Positions 36,001 through 55,290 of a stretch of 64,000 nucleotides of DNA are shown in pieces. The notes beneath the pieces are model-generated. The model did no database searches. It was not told the origin of the DNA and saw only the letters and a program-made list of their open reading frames with translations. Made by a program: the position numbers and the translations under genes. The first letter of the stretch is position 1. Every line of letters starts with the position of its first letter. Source of the DNA: Closterium sp. NIES-65 (lineage: Eukaryota > Streptophyta > Zygnematophyceae > Desmidiales > Closteriaceae); NCBI GenBank assembly GCA_948144175.1, contig CANXME010002096.1:124001-188000 (forward strand), written 5' to 3'.

Positions 36001-37405
36001 GCAGTAGCCTCAATGCCCGGGTCAGGCGGTACACACAGGTAACAGTCACCCTCAACACTAGTAGTCACAGCATACATGGCAGCAAGGATAGCATCATAGT
36101 CAAGAACAAAGATGACAACCCCCGCCCTAGACAGATCTCCCCAGCGAGGGATCTCTGACGCCTCAGGGAACTGGTGACGCCACGCGTCCGTCAGGCGGCC
36201 GAAGCAGCGCTCGGTGGAGTGCGGGCCCCCGCACTGCTCACCAGCGCGGTCGCCGGTACGGAGGACGTAAGTGCAGGGACCAGTACCCCACCGCGCTGAC
36301 GAGCAGCGTACCACTTACGAAGCTGCTGAGGGGACAGGGTCTCACGACCACGCTGCTGCTGCTGGCGCGGACCACCACCGGACCCACTCCTCTGCACAGA
36401 GTCGCGACCAGCTCCACCGCCGCCTCCGCCACCTCCGCCGCCTCCGCCACCTCCGCCGCCTCCGCTCCCTCCGCCACCACCGCCGCCTCCTCCGCCTCCA
36501 CTGCTGCCACCGCCGCCGCCACCCCCGCCACCACTCCCACCACCACCCCCACCCCCTCCACTACCTCCACCACCACCTCCACCACCCCCGCTAGCCCCTC
36601 CAGCTCCCTTGACCCCCTTGCCCTTGCTGGTGCGGCGTCTCCCGCTAGGGGCAGACGCAGCGCCGACCCCATAGAAACCAACGAGGTCGGCAGCAGCAGC
36701 AGAAGCAACAGAGGGCAAGAGGGCGGAGGGGGAACACCCCTCAAAGACGTGGGTGCGAGGGTCAGCACGAGAGGCTCCTACAGCTACTATGCTCTTCTCT
36801 GCTGCTAGGAGGTGCTCCTCGAGGAGGTCAACGGTGAGAGTGGTGGGGCAAATTGAGAGGAAGTGGTCCCTGACTAAGCAAAGAGAGTCAGGGAGCCGGG
36901 TGACTATGTAGTAGAGGGTGATGTACATGGGGGTGGGGGGGGGGTTCTTGTCGCAGAACTCAGCAGAAAGCGCAGCGCGGTAGCGAGTGTCACTAGTGCG
37001 GAGGTGCGTAATGAGGTCAGCGACTGTGGGAAAGGCAGCAAGGTCAGAGAAGAGGTACGGTGGCATGAGGCGGCTCAGTGCAGTAGTGGCAGGGGAAGAG
37101 TAGCGTGCAACTACAGCATCGTACTAGGTCTGAGCACTCTTGTAGTGGCTAAAGTGTGCACGCTCAGTGGTCGGTAAGTGGCGACGCACAGCAAGACGGG
37201 CAGCAGCATTGCGTGTCGCCCACTGTGAGCGAACAGTGCTGTCAGCAGTAGCAGGCGGGGCAGGGGAGGCACCAGAGGTGAGCTCGAACAGAGAGAGGCC
37301 GTCGGCCCTATCGCACTGGAGGAACAGCTGGAGGTCATCGACCCAGACCTCAAAGTCAACAGCACGACCCTTAGTGTGAAAGGTAAGAACACTGGGGGTA
37401 GCCAT
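33091..37405 (-). pseudogene. Copia C gag-pol remnant
   Basis: Gag starts at 37405 (MATPSVLTFHTKGRAVDF) with a TAG near 37126, then continues in one frame through the proline stretch (5G-T-10G on the plus strand) into MYITLYYIVTRLPDSL, unlike A and B. After a frame break in the Cys/His region, one frame (36314-33921) covers CTYVLRTGDRAGEQCGGPH, protease DSGAS, LLWHHRLGHPS and integrase with LHMDVWGP and LHSDRGGEF. The motif that carries the catalytic Glu reads NGIAKCC instead of NGIAERR, so the third acidic residue is lost. The linker and the first part of RT follow with stops. Confidence 0.86.
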
Positions 37406-37440
37406 GACTGCAAAGGTCTAGGAAGGAGTGAGCTCACCAG

Positions 37441-38357
37441 TACGAGTAAGTAGGGCCGGGGCGCGCCGGTAGGACTGGTAGCGGCTCGACGGCAGGGCGG
37501 CTCGGCGGCTCAGAGGCTCGGCTGCTGGGCGTCCGGCTGTCGGGCGGCTCGGCGGCTCGGCTGCTGGGCGGCTCGGCGGTCGGGCGGCTCGGCGGTTCGG
37601 CTGCTGGGCGGGTCGGCTGTCGGGCGGCTCGGCGGTTCGGGTGTTGGGCGGCTCGGCTGTCGGGCGGCTCAGCGGCTGGGCGGCTCGTGTCTGAATGTTA
37701 TGTTTGTCTAGCCTGCAGTGGTGTACTCAATAGTGAGTACAACCCAACTTAGGGTTTCCTATATGTACTCAACTGCTTGCTAGAGAACACCCTCTTCTTC
37801 ATTTCTCGTTTCTTCACAGCTCGGCGGCTCTGCTGCTGGGCGGCTCGGCGGCTCTACTGCTGGGCTGCTTGGTAGAGGCAGCGTTGGGGCCGCGTAGGGT
37901 GAGAGGCGGCGAATGGGCCGCTTAGGAGCGGCAGCGGGGCAGTTTAGGGGCGGCGACGGGGCCGCGTAGGGTGAGAGGCGGCGACGGGGCCGCTAGGGTC
38001 GGCGACGGGGCCGCTAGGGGCGGCGACGGGGCCGTGTAGGGGCGGCGACGGGGCCGCGTAGGGGCGGTGACGGAGCCGCGTAGGGTGAGAGGCGGCGACG
38101 GGGCCGATAGGGGCGGCGACGGGGCCGCTAGGGGCGGCGACGGGGCCACGTAGGGGCAGCGACGGGGCCGCGTAGGGGCGGCGACGGGGCCGCCTAGGGT
38201 GAGAGGCGGCGACGGGGCCGATAGGGGCGGCAACGGGACCGCTAGGGGCGGCGACGGGGCCGCGTAGGGGCGGCGACGGGGCCGCCTAGGGTGAGAGGCG
38301 GCGACGGGGCCGCGTAGGGTAAGGGGCGGCGACGGGGCCGCTAGGGGCAGCGACGGG
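37441..38357 (-). repeat. Leader minisatellites of copia C
   Basis: Units of about 10 bp (ggcggctcgg and variants) at 37480-37686 and 37819-37870, then about 20-bp units (ggcgacggggccgcgtaggg with a gggtgagag variant) to 38357. The second type resumes at 39907-40010 on the far side of the inserted non-autonomous element. Confidence 0.85.
37688..37818 (+). mobile_element. Solo LTR in copia C leader (131 bp, TSD GCTCG)
   Basis: It reads TGTCTGAATG to TTCTTCACA on the plus strand, so it is inverted relative to the other LTRs here. GCTCG flanks it at 37683-37687 and 37819-37823. It lies in the ggcggctcgg repeat. Confidence 0.88.
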
Positions 38358-38484
38358 TGTGAAAGTTTAAAAGAAATAAAGAGAGGATTGCACTAGCAAG
38401 AATGAGGATACAAATAGCAAACTCTAGAAGGGTTGTACCCGCTATAGAGCACCCCACTACAGGCTAGAGCACAATATTCTGACA
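38358..38484 (-). repeat. 3' LTR of non-autonomous element 1
   Basis: 127 bp, ends TGTGAAAG and TCTGACA, followed by CACCCCCATAGC. Confidence 0.9.
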
Positions 38485-39559
38485 CACCCCCATAGCCAAA
38501 GTGGGGTGTAATCAGCAGAGCAAGCAAAGCAGTACAAGCTCAGGGGGGATCACAATGTCACCACACATTCTGAGCACAAGTTCAAGAAGCAATAGTTTAA
38601 AGTTCACAATTATGAGCAAAGCTAGTGGTAGTCACAACGGGCAAGTGAGGAGGAGGAAAGAGGCTATGAGACGAGAGGAGGTAGTGGGCGGCAGCTGAAG
38701 CTGCTGGCACACGGCGCAACTGGAGCAACTGGCACACGGGCAACTGGAGCAACTGGCACACTGGCAACTGGAGCAACTGGCACACGGGCTACTGGAGTAA
38801 CTGGGTCCGCGGCTAAAAGTAGCGGCAGACGAGCAACGGACTCACGGGCGACTGGAGCAACGGGCTCACGGACGACTGGCGCAACGGGCTCACGGGCAAC
38901 TGGCGCAACGGTCTCACGGGCGACTGGAGCTGCTAGCTTCACGGCGGCCACCCCCTTCAACCTCCCCAAACTATCCCACTCCCCCTGACACACACCCGCT
39001 GCTACACCGCTAGCTCCACTCCCCCTTCACCCCCCCTTAGTACCACTCCAACGGCTCCAACAAGTCCACCCCCCCTCAGCGGCAGCTGCAGCACAGGGAG
39101 ACGGAGGAGGAGGAGGAGCAGGGAACGGCACACAATGGCTTCACCCCCATACCCCTCACCCCCAAACCCTAATTCAAGAGAACGGGCTGTAGGAGGGGTG
39201 GGGCGCCAGTAGAAGCTCGGGGGACAGTGGGGAGGGCAGGGGCAGCGAGGAAAGGGCCGCCCACGGGCCTGGCACAGCCGCCCGAACCGCGTGCAGGCAG
39301 CCTGAGCCGTGCGCAGGCCTGGCGCAGCCCGTACGGGCCGCGCGCGGGCCTGGCGCAGCCCGTACGGGCCGCGCGCTGGCCTGGCACAGCCCGTACGGGC
39401 CGCGTCCAGGCCTGGCGCAGCCCTTACGGGCCGTGCGCAGCCTGTACGGGCCGCGCGCAGGCCACGACGGGCGACAAGGGGCGACGCGCGAGTCCCCGTC
39501 GCCCGTCGCAGCGCCTCCCGAGGGCGACGCGCCGAGTGACGGGGCAGAAGCCCGCCGCG

Positions 39560-39686
39560 CGCCTCGGGGCGCACACCGGGTAGAGAACCGCCGCGCGCCA
39601 CGGGGCGCACGGCGGGCAGAAAACCGCCGCGCGCCTCGGGGCGCACGGCGGGAAGAAAAACTGCCGCACGCCACGGGGCGTGCGGC
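39560..39686 (-). repeat. Hairpin series in the leader of non-autonomous element 1
   Basis: Consecutive GC-rich inverted repeats separated by A-rich linkers (agaaaa). The clearest is 39662-39687: an 11-bp stem around the loop ACGG. A second (about 39625-39652) has a 12-bp stem with one mismatch around TCGG. Confidence 0.75.
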
Positions 39687-39779
39687 ACAAAGAGTAGCAG
39701 TGGAAGTTGCAGCGGAAGCAACGAGGTGGTGAGCCCACCCATAGGATCGATCCAAGGGGATCGACCTGCCCTGATAGCA

Positions 39780-39906
39780 TGTGAAAGTTTAAAAGAAATG
39801 AAGAGAGGATTGCACTAGCAAGAATGAGGATACAAATAGCAAACCCTAGAAGGGTTGTACTCGCTATAGAGCACCCCACTACAGGCTAGAGCATAATATT
39901 CTGACA
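39780..39906 (-). repeat. 5' LTR of non-autonomous element 1
   Basis: 127 bp, four mismatches to its partner, followed by the TSD ACGGG. Confidence 0.9.
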
Positions 39907-40118
39907 ACGGGGCCGCGAGGGGCGGCGACGGAGCCGCTAGGGGCGGCAACGGGGCCGCGTGGGGGGCGGCGACGAGGCCGCTAGGGGCCACTAGTGGCCT
40001 GGAGAGGGCGGCGAAAAAGGCGCGCCTCGGGCAGGAGCGAGTGGCGCTTTGGTCAGAAAGGAAAATGTCAGTGGTGGACCCAAGGAAGCGTTCCCACTAG
40101 GGAACCTGCTCTATACCA

Positions 40119-40243
40119 TGTGAAGAATGAGGAATGAATGAACTAGCAAGCAGGTGGGTACAAGTAGGAAAACCTAGAAGTGTTGTACCCCATATTGTCT
40201 ACCCCACTACAGCCTACACAGACTATAGCATGAGAGTTTGACA
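40119..40243 (-). repeat. 5' LTR of copia C (125 bp)
   Basis: Ends TGTGAAGAATG and GTTTGACA. It is preceded on the plus strand by gctctatacca, the primer-site complement. It is very similar to the LTR at 60208-60332 of element E. Confidence 0.9.
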
Positions 40244-41344
40244 CTAGAAGACATACGCCGGACGAGTATACACGGGCATCGTATCCCGATTCGTCGCGCG
40301 GCCAGGATAACTGGCATGCTAGCTTCTATGGCTTTGGCGCTCGGTACTGTCGCACGCGCCTTCTCCCATCACCTGCTCTCTCAAATCAATGCTTGTCGGT
40401 CTTGGGGGGAATCCATCAAGTTGTCACCGGAATCGATAGACGAGCTACGATTCTGGTTGACTCAGTTCGATGCCTTCAACGGCTCATGCTTCCATAATCA
40501 GCACATATATGACGTCGTCATGTATGTGGATGCAAGCGACCATGCTTGGGGAAGCTGCTATTCCACGCCGGATGGCCGAGCCGGCTCAAGCTCCTTCCCG
40601 TTTCCCCGTGCGCTATTGGCCACCTCAAGCACGCTTCGCGAACTTGCTGGAATTCTTTGGGCACTGTCTACTTTCAGTACTGAGATCCAGCGGTCACACG
40701 TCTTACTACGAAGCGACAGCCAGGCAGCTTACTATATTTTGAAAAAAGGCGGTTCTCGTCACAACGACCTTACGCTCATCTGTCGGGCCATCATCACGCT
40801 CTGTGTGCGCCACAAGATTCGACTAACAGCACCGTGGATTCCTCGAGCGCTCAATACTGAAGCTGATACCCTTTCGAAGATTGACCTACACGATGACTAT
40901 TCCCTTGCACCGAAATGGTTTCGTTTACTTGAGTGTCAGTGGGGACCACATACAGTCGACCTATTCTCATCGCCGTCTAATGCACAGCTGCCCCGTTTTT
41001 GTTCCCTTGAATATCACGAGCATGCCATTGCACAAGATGCATTTTATCTTAGTTGGAAAGGAGAGAACTGCTATGTCTTTCCCCCACCGCCTCTAATCCC
41101 GGTCGTCCTCGCCCACGCCCGCCGTTCTCGGGCGACCGTAACTCTTGTAGTTCCGGAATGGCCTAGTGCCTTCTGGTGGCCTTTATTACGCCCAGATGGC
41201 ACCACTTGGGCGCATGATATATGTGCGAGCATGTATCTCGCCCATGGCTCCATATGTCTGCGTGTTGGTAGCGATTCCCATGCCTTTAGTGGTGTCGGTC
41301 TTCCCCACTCACATATGTATGCCCTTCGTTTAATATATGACTAA
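40244..41344 (+). pseudogene. PAT-like pol: RNase H and downstream region
   Basis: One open frame truncated on the left by copia C. It starts in a segment typical of the RT/RNase H junction of DIRS elements (MLASMALALGTVARAF). The RNase H has acidic residues in YVDASDHAWG, RELAGILWAL and RSDSQAAYYIL. The region after it (WGPHTVDLFSSPSNAQLP, then FPPPPLIPVVLAHARR and VPEWPSAFWWPLL) is characteristic of DIRS/PAT pol. It ends at a natural stop (41342-41344). The upstream reverse transcriptase domain is not present. Confidence 0.85.
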
Positions 41345-41556
41345 TGCATAATTATGTCAACTCGCAGGTTCCTACCTCTGACGATTGTTGAGGGATCTCT
41401 TGACGCTCACGGTTGATTTGCGCGCCCAATCAACTATCCGCGCATTTGAACCATACTAGCGACAATATCGCACCTTTTGTAACGAGCATTCACTATCATT
41501 CCTCCCTGCCACTGACCTGACGACTGCACTTTTCTTACTACACTCAGTTCGCAAAG

Positions 41557-42372
41557 GTGCCAGCATCTCGGCCGTGCGATCCGCCTGCTCCACTATCTCA
41601 TGTGCCCACTGGTTGGTCGGCTCGCCGTCTCCTATTCGAGGACCACTTTCCTCACAAGTGCAGGAGTATGCGCAACGCCACTGCGGCAAAGGAACCGATA
41701 CCTCCCGCCAAGATCTATGACATCTGCGACATCTACTTCTCGTCCACTGACCCCGCGACATTCCAACGCGGCCTCATTCCCCTTCTTATGTTTGCAGCAT
41801 TTTTGCGCTTCTCTGATCTGATTGCCCTTCAATGGCACCACATCGAATTCGACAGCGACTGCATGTGGCTCTTTATTCCCCGCTAAAAAACGGATCAGAC
41901 CGGCACAGGCGCATGGGTCCCAGTTGCTGCGTCTTCCGCTCGCCACTGCCCGGTCTCCCGCATGCAACAGTTCCTCTTTCTTGCCGGATTTTCCTCACAG
42001 ACCAAGGGCCCCCTTATTCGGGTGTTTCCACCTACCGCGCGCGCTTCCCTCTCTGATCGATCCCCGTCATACGCCACGGTCAGGGGCTGGTGTCGCGAAG
42101 CATTTTGTTGCGTCGGCCTCGACCAGAGTTCACTTGGAACACATTCATTCCGCAAATCGGCCGCCACCGTGGCTGTCGATGTTGGTGTGCCGGATCGACT
42201 GTTTAAGGCCCTCGGACGATGGCGTAGTGAGAAGGTTCGGGAGATGTATATCACGCAGCTCGACCGCGAGTTGGTGGCGGCCTCGCGTACCCTTCAGGAT
42301 CCGACGCGAACTAGCTCGACCCGTCGTTACGTATCGGCACTCGCTCGCCATCGTCACCGCCCACCAATGTGA
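41557..42372 (+). pseudogene. Tyrosine recombinase of the PAT-like element
   Basis: The frame contains LLMFAAFLRFSDLIALQWHHI (first catalytic Arg in FLRFSDL) and, after an in-frame TAA at 41884-41886 in the sequence FIPR-stop-KTDQTG, THSFRKSAATVAVDVGVPD, LGRWRSEKVREMYI with the second Arg and the Tyr nucleophile in MYI. Such recombinases integrate DIRS-order elements without a TSD. The N-terminal part (41345-41556) shows several stops. The TAA alone separates the two catalytic halves, so decay is moderate. Confidence 0.85.
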
Positions 42373-42393
42373 TGTCTCGTTCTCCTATGACAT

Positions 42394-42742
42394 CTGCACT
42401 GCACACTCCTCGGAGAGTCGTGCCACAATATGTATTTTTTTTTTAAGTATACTTAAAAAACTTGAAGATTGTGATTCGACTAGAAGAGGAGTTCGCTGTA
42501 AAAGAGACAAGCTCCTTAACATTCTGACAGGTCCGAGGGACCTGCCACCTAGTCTCATTCTCATTTTCAGATCTTGATTTGCTTCCCACCCTACCCAAGC
42601 CCTTTCTAGTAACATTTACCTCATGACATTCGTTTGTTCTTATTTGTATTACCAATTCGAGTGTGTTGTATGACTGAGATTTGAAATACTATGACGACTG
42701 ACGACTGCACTGCACACTCCTCGGAGAGTCGTGTCACAATAT
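42394..42742 (+). repeat. Right terminal repeats B1-A2-B2 of the PAT-like element
   Basis: B1 (42394-42431) and B2 (42705-42742) are 38 bp and differ at about two positions (start CTGCACTGCACACTCCTCGG). A2 (42464-42607) between them matches A1 at 17771-17915. This is the split direct repeat arrangement. Confidence 0.87.
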
Positions 42743-43013
42743 ATCACTCCGCATCCAGAATGTATTTCACGATTTCATCATTAGTATTGCTTACCAAGAT
42801 GCATAAACACGACACGGTTATCGACACCTCAAGCACCAGACATTGCTCTTGAGCTCGTAGTGCTCATGCTTGTTTAATGCACGAGCTCATGCCATATGCA
42901 ACAACAGGGCGCTTTCACCTCACCCAGTCATCCATCGGTCCACAACACAGCAACCAGCAGTATAACCACATCTTATAAGTCATACTCATGACACATGAGT
43001 CAACATACACTGC

Positions 43014-53140
<10,127 letters not shown>

Positions 53141-53765
53141 CGCGGCGCACGACGGCGACGACGGCGGATTAGATTGAGCGCACGCGCCGCACGCTGACGA
53201 CGGCGGAGTGGTTAACGAGCGAGCTTGATGACGGTGGCGGGAAGGGTATCACGCGTTTACACGAACACTAGCTTGGGTATAGTTTAGCACTCGATTAGTC
53301 GCGCGAAGTCAGCGGTAGCAGTCACGCAAAATGGCAGCCTGAGTGCACGCAGCACTTGCGGCGCTACACACGAGTTGTCCAAAGGTACTAGAAGTTGGAA
53401 CCTTTCGTCGCAACTTGAACGTCAGAACCACGATATCTGAACCCGAAAGCCCGAACCAGACAGTCGGAACGGTCTTTTTCCTCCACCAACTAGAACTTAG
53501 TTAAGTTAGGTTACGAAATGGCAAGAACTGTGTGCAGAACGAGACACACATTTGAGCAATCCTGAGGGCGGTCTGGTTGTGAACGAGAAGACAGAATAAG
53601 GAGCACGATAAGATAAATAGACGGTGTCGCGACGGCAAGCAACTTAGTCGCCAGATAGTAATCCTGGACGGCTGTGGCTGGAGCGGTAAGAGCGGAAGCA
53701 GTTACAGGAAATGCTAATGCTGTTGGTGTGTTATGGCTGCTACAGTGATGCTAGCGAGTGATAAT
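53141..53765. other. CDPK upstream region, no gene recognised
   Basis: Probably the promoter and 5' untranslated region of the CDPK gene (minus strand). I see no clear core promoter motif and no coding frame with a motif. It ends at the LTR of the gypsy-type element. Confidence 0.45.
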
Positions 53766-54313
53766 TGTTAAATATCTGGGGAAGTAAGTCCGAGGAAAGT
53801 GAAGTGAAAGGAGGGTAGGACAGGACGGGATGAAGGGAACAGCCGGCTTAGGGACCTTCGCCGTTCGCGCTCTGGGATGTTCGCCGTTGGCGCGAAAAGA
53901 TCTTCCCTGTTCAATCCATTAGTGACATTTTGAAGGGTTCGGTTTGGTTCCGTGCGATGTATCCATCGCGGCGGTTTATAGCGAGGATGTAAACGTGGCA
54001 ACCAGTCCTTCTGCAGTGTAAGGAATTTTCTTCGCCATTCCTTATCGTTGTTCGCCCGTTACTGCTAACGGGGCTTCGCCAACTCCGCGCGCACTGTTTC
54101 ACCAAACCTCGCACTGCTGGCCCGGCCGAGTCGGCCTACGCTTCGGGACTAGCCCGAAACTCGCTGCCAGCGTAGCACTAGCTAGCTCGCACGCACCGCG
54201 TTACCGTTTGCATGTTTTGCGCATAAATGTTCGCTCATGCCTTCGCTCACATTTTGTACTCGTTTGACAACTTAGTGCAATCCTCGCTACCTGGATCCAT
54301 TGCACCCGTAACA
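53766..54313 (+). repeat. Probable 5' LTR of the gypsy-type element
   Basis: About 548 bp with inverted ends TGTTA and TAACA, followed two bases later by a primer-binding site. The partner LTR is not in the window, so the left boundary rests on the TGTTA/TAACA match alone. Confidence 0.65.
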
Positions 54314-54315
54314 CT

Positions 54316-54329
54316 TGGTTATCAGAGCC
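54316..54329 (+). promoter_or_regulatory. Primer-binding site of the gypsy-type element
   Basis: TGGTTATCAGAGCC resembles the common plant initiator-Met primer site TGGTATCAGAGC with one extra T, and sits directly after the LTR. Confidence 0.75.
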
Positions 54330-54961
54330 GCTTTCTTTTTGGACCGCGCATCTCCGCACCCCAGGAAATCAACTTTTGATCTTTCATTCAAAGGGACTCA
54401 CGCCCCTTACCACCTAGGAGCCGCTGTTCCCGCGATCTCTCGGAAACGCTTGCAGCCACGACTGCGCCTAGACTAAGCTGAGCCGACACCCTTCACGATG
54501 GCCGAACATAACGACGCCACTACGCTCACTCAGGACCGTCTGAATGAATTGTTGCGCCAGCTGCACGAGAACACTAAAGAAATCGCGGCGCTGACGGCGG
54601 AACATACGTCTCTGCAAAATGACATCGCACGAGCACAACAAGAACAGTCACAAGCACCTAGCACTCCGGAACATCCCGCACCACTGGCATCGCAGCATGG
54701 AAGTGTGGGGCAACCCGCGAGCGCGGCCAATGATGGCGTCGTCCGCCACGACAGGGACGATGACCACGGCACGACACACCCCGAAGCGACGAATGCGGCC
54801 AGGAACCTGCCTCACGTCACGATTTCGGCACCGACCAACAATTCAACACTGCCATCATCGATGTCGCTGAAGACGCAGCGTCCGCCATGTTTTGACTCGA
54901 GTCAACGGGGTGGACCTACCGTTCAGGCGTGGTTGTTCACGATGAACGTTTTTGTTACGCC

Positions 54962-55083
54962 TGAGAAGATGTGAACGAGGAATGAATGACTAAGGAAAGG
55001 AAGTGATACAAATATGCAACCCTAGAAATGTGTACCCCATATGGGTTACCCCACTATAGCCTACACAAAATGATGATTTGACA
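54962..55083 (-). repeat. 3' LTR of copia D
   Basis: 122 bp, plus-strand ends TGAGAAGATG and TTTGACA, followed by CACCCCCATAGG. Confidence 0.9.
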
Positions 55084-55290
55084 CACCCCCATAGGCAAAG
55101 TGGGGGAGAACAAGGGGTCACAAGACCAGTCAAGCAAAGCAGACAAAGCTCAGGGTGGATCACAACGTCACCACAAAGTCCGAGCACAAGGTCAAGGCCA
55201 CAAGGCCAGTTCACATGCAGGAGTACACATATATATATAAGGCTAAACAAGCAAGAGCAGGTATATATATATGTAAGAGTACAAGCAAGG

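Larger units (their letters stand above)
38358..39906 (-). mobile_element. Non-autonomous LTR element 1 (1549 bp, TSD ACGGG)
   Basis: Two 127-bp LTRs (38358-38484 and 39780-39906, four differences) are flanked by ACGGG at 38353-38357 and 39907-39911. The purine-rich tract is beside the left LTR and a primer site (minus TGCTATCAGGGC) beside the right. The interior has no gag or pol motif. It holds short repeats of a gcaactgg type (38700-38930), a roughly 31-bp GGGCCGCG...CTGGCGCAG repeat (39310-39470) and a series of hairpins (39560-39686). It must be mobilised in trans, plausibly by the copia family around it. Confidence 0.9.
33091..40243 (-). mobile_element. Ty1/copia element C, 3' part deleted
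   Basis: It begins inside the N-terminal part of reverse transcriptase (33091) and runs through integrase, protease and gag (to 37405), a long leader with nested insertions, the primer site (40108-40118) and a 125-bp 5' LTR (40119-40243). The rest of reverse transcriptase, RNase H and the 3' LTR are gone. The right flank CTAGA lies in the PAT-like pol frame, so C was inserted there. Confidence 0.86.
17771..42742 (+). mobile_element. PAT/Kangaroo-like tyrosine-recombinase retrotransposon, broken up by nested elements
   Basis: Outermost element of the nest. A1 (17771-17915) is repeated as A2 (42464-42607), and a 38-bp B repeat flanks A2 (B1 42394-42431, B2 42705-42742). This gives the order A1-ORFs-B1-A2-B2, the split direct repeats known for PAT and Kangaroo elements of the DIRS order. 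Element-own sequence is 17771-18232 (start of ORF1) and 40244-42742 (RNase H end of pol, tyrosine recombinase, terminal repeats). The reverse transcriptase is missing, lost in the deletion that also joined copia A to copia C at 33090/33091. As expected for recombinase-integrated elements, no TSD is apparent. Confidence 0.82.

Noticed and set aside
39002..39742. Ala/Arg-rich frames of up to 246 codons
   Set aside because: They follow the hairpin and 31-bp repeat region of non-autonomous element 1.
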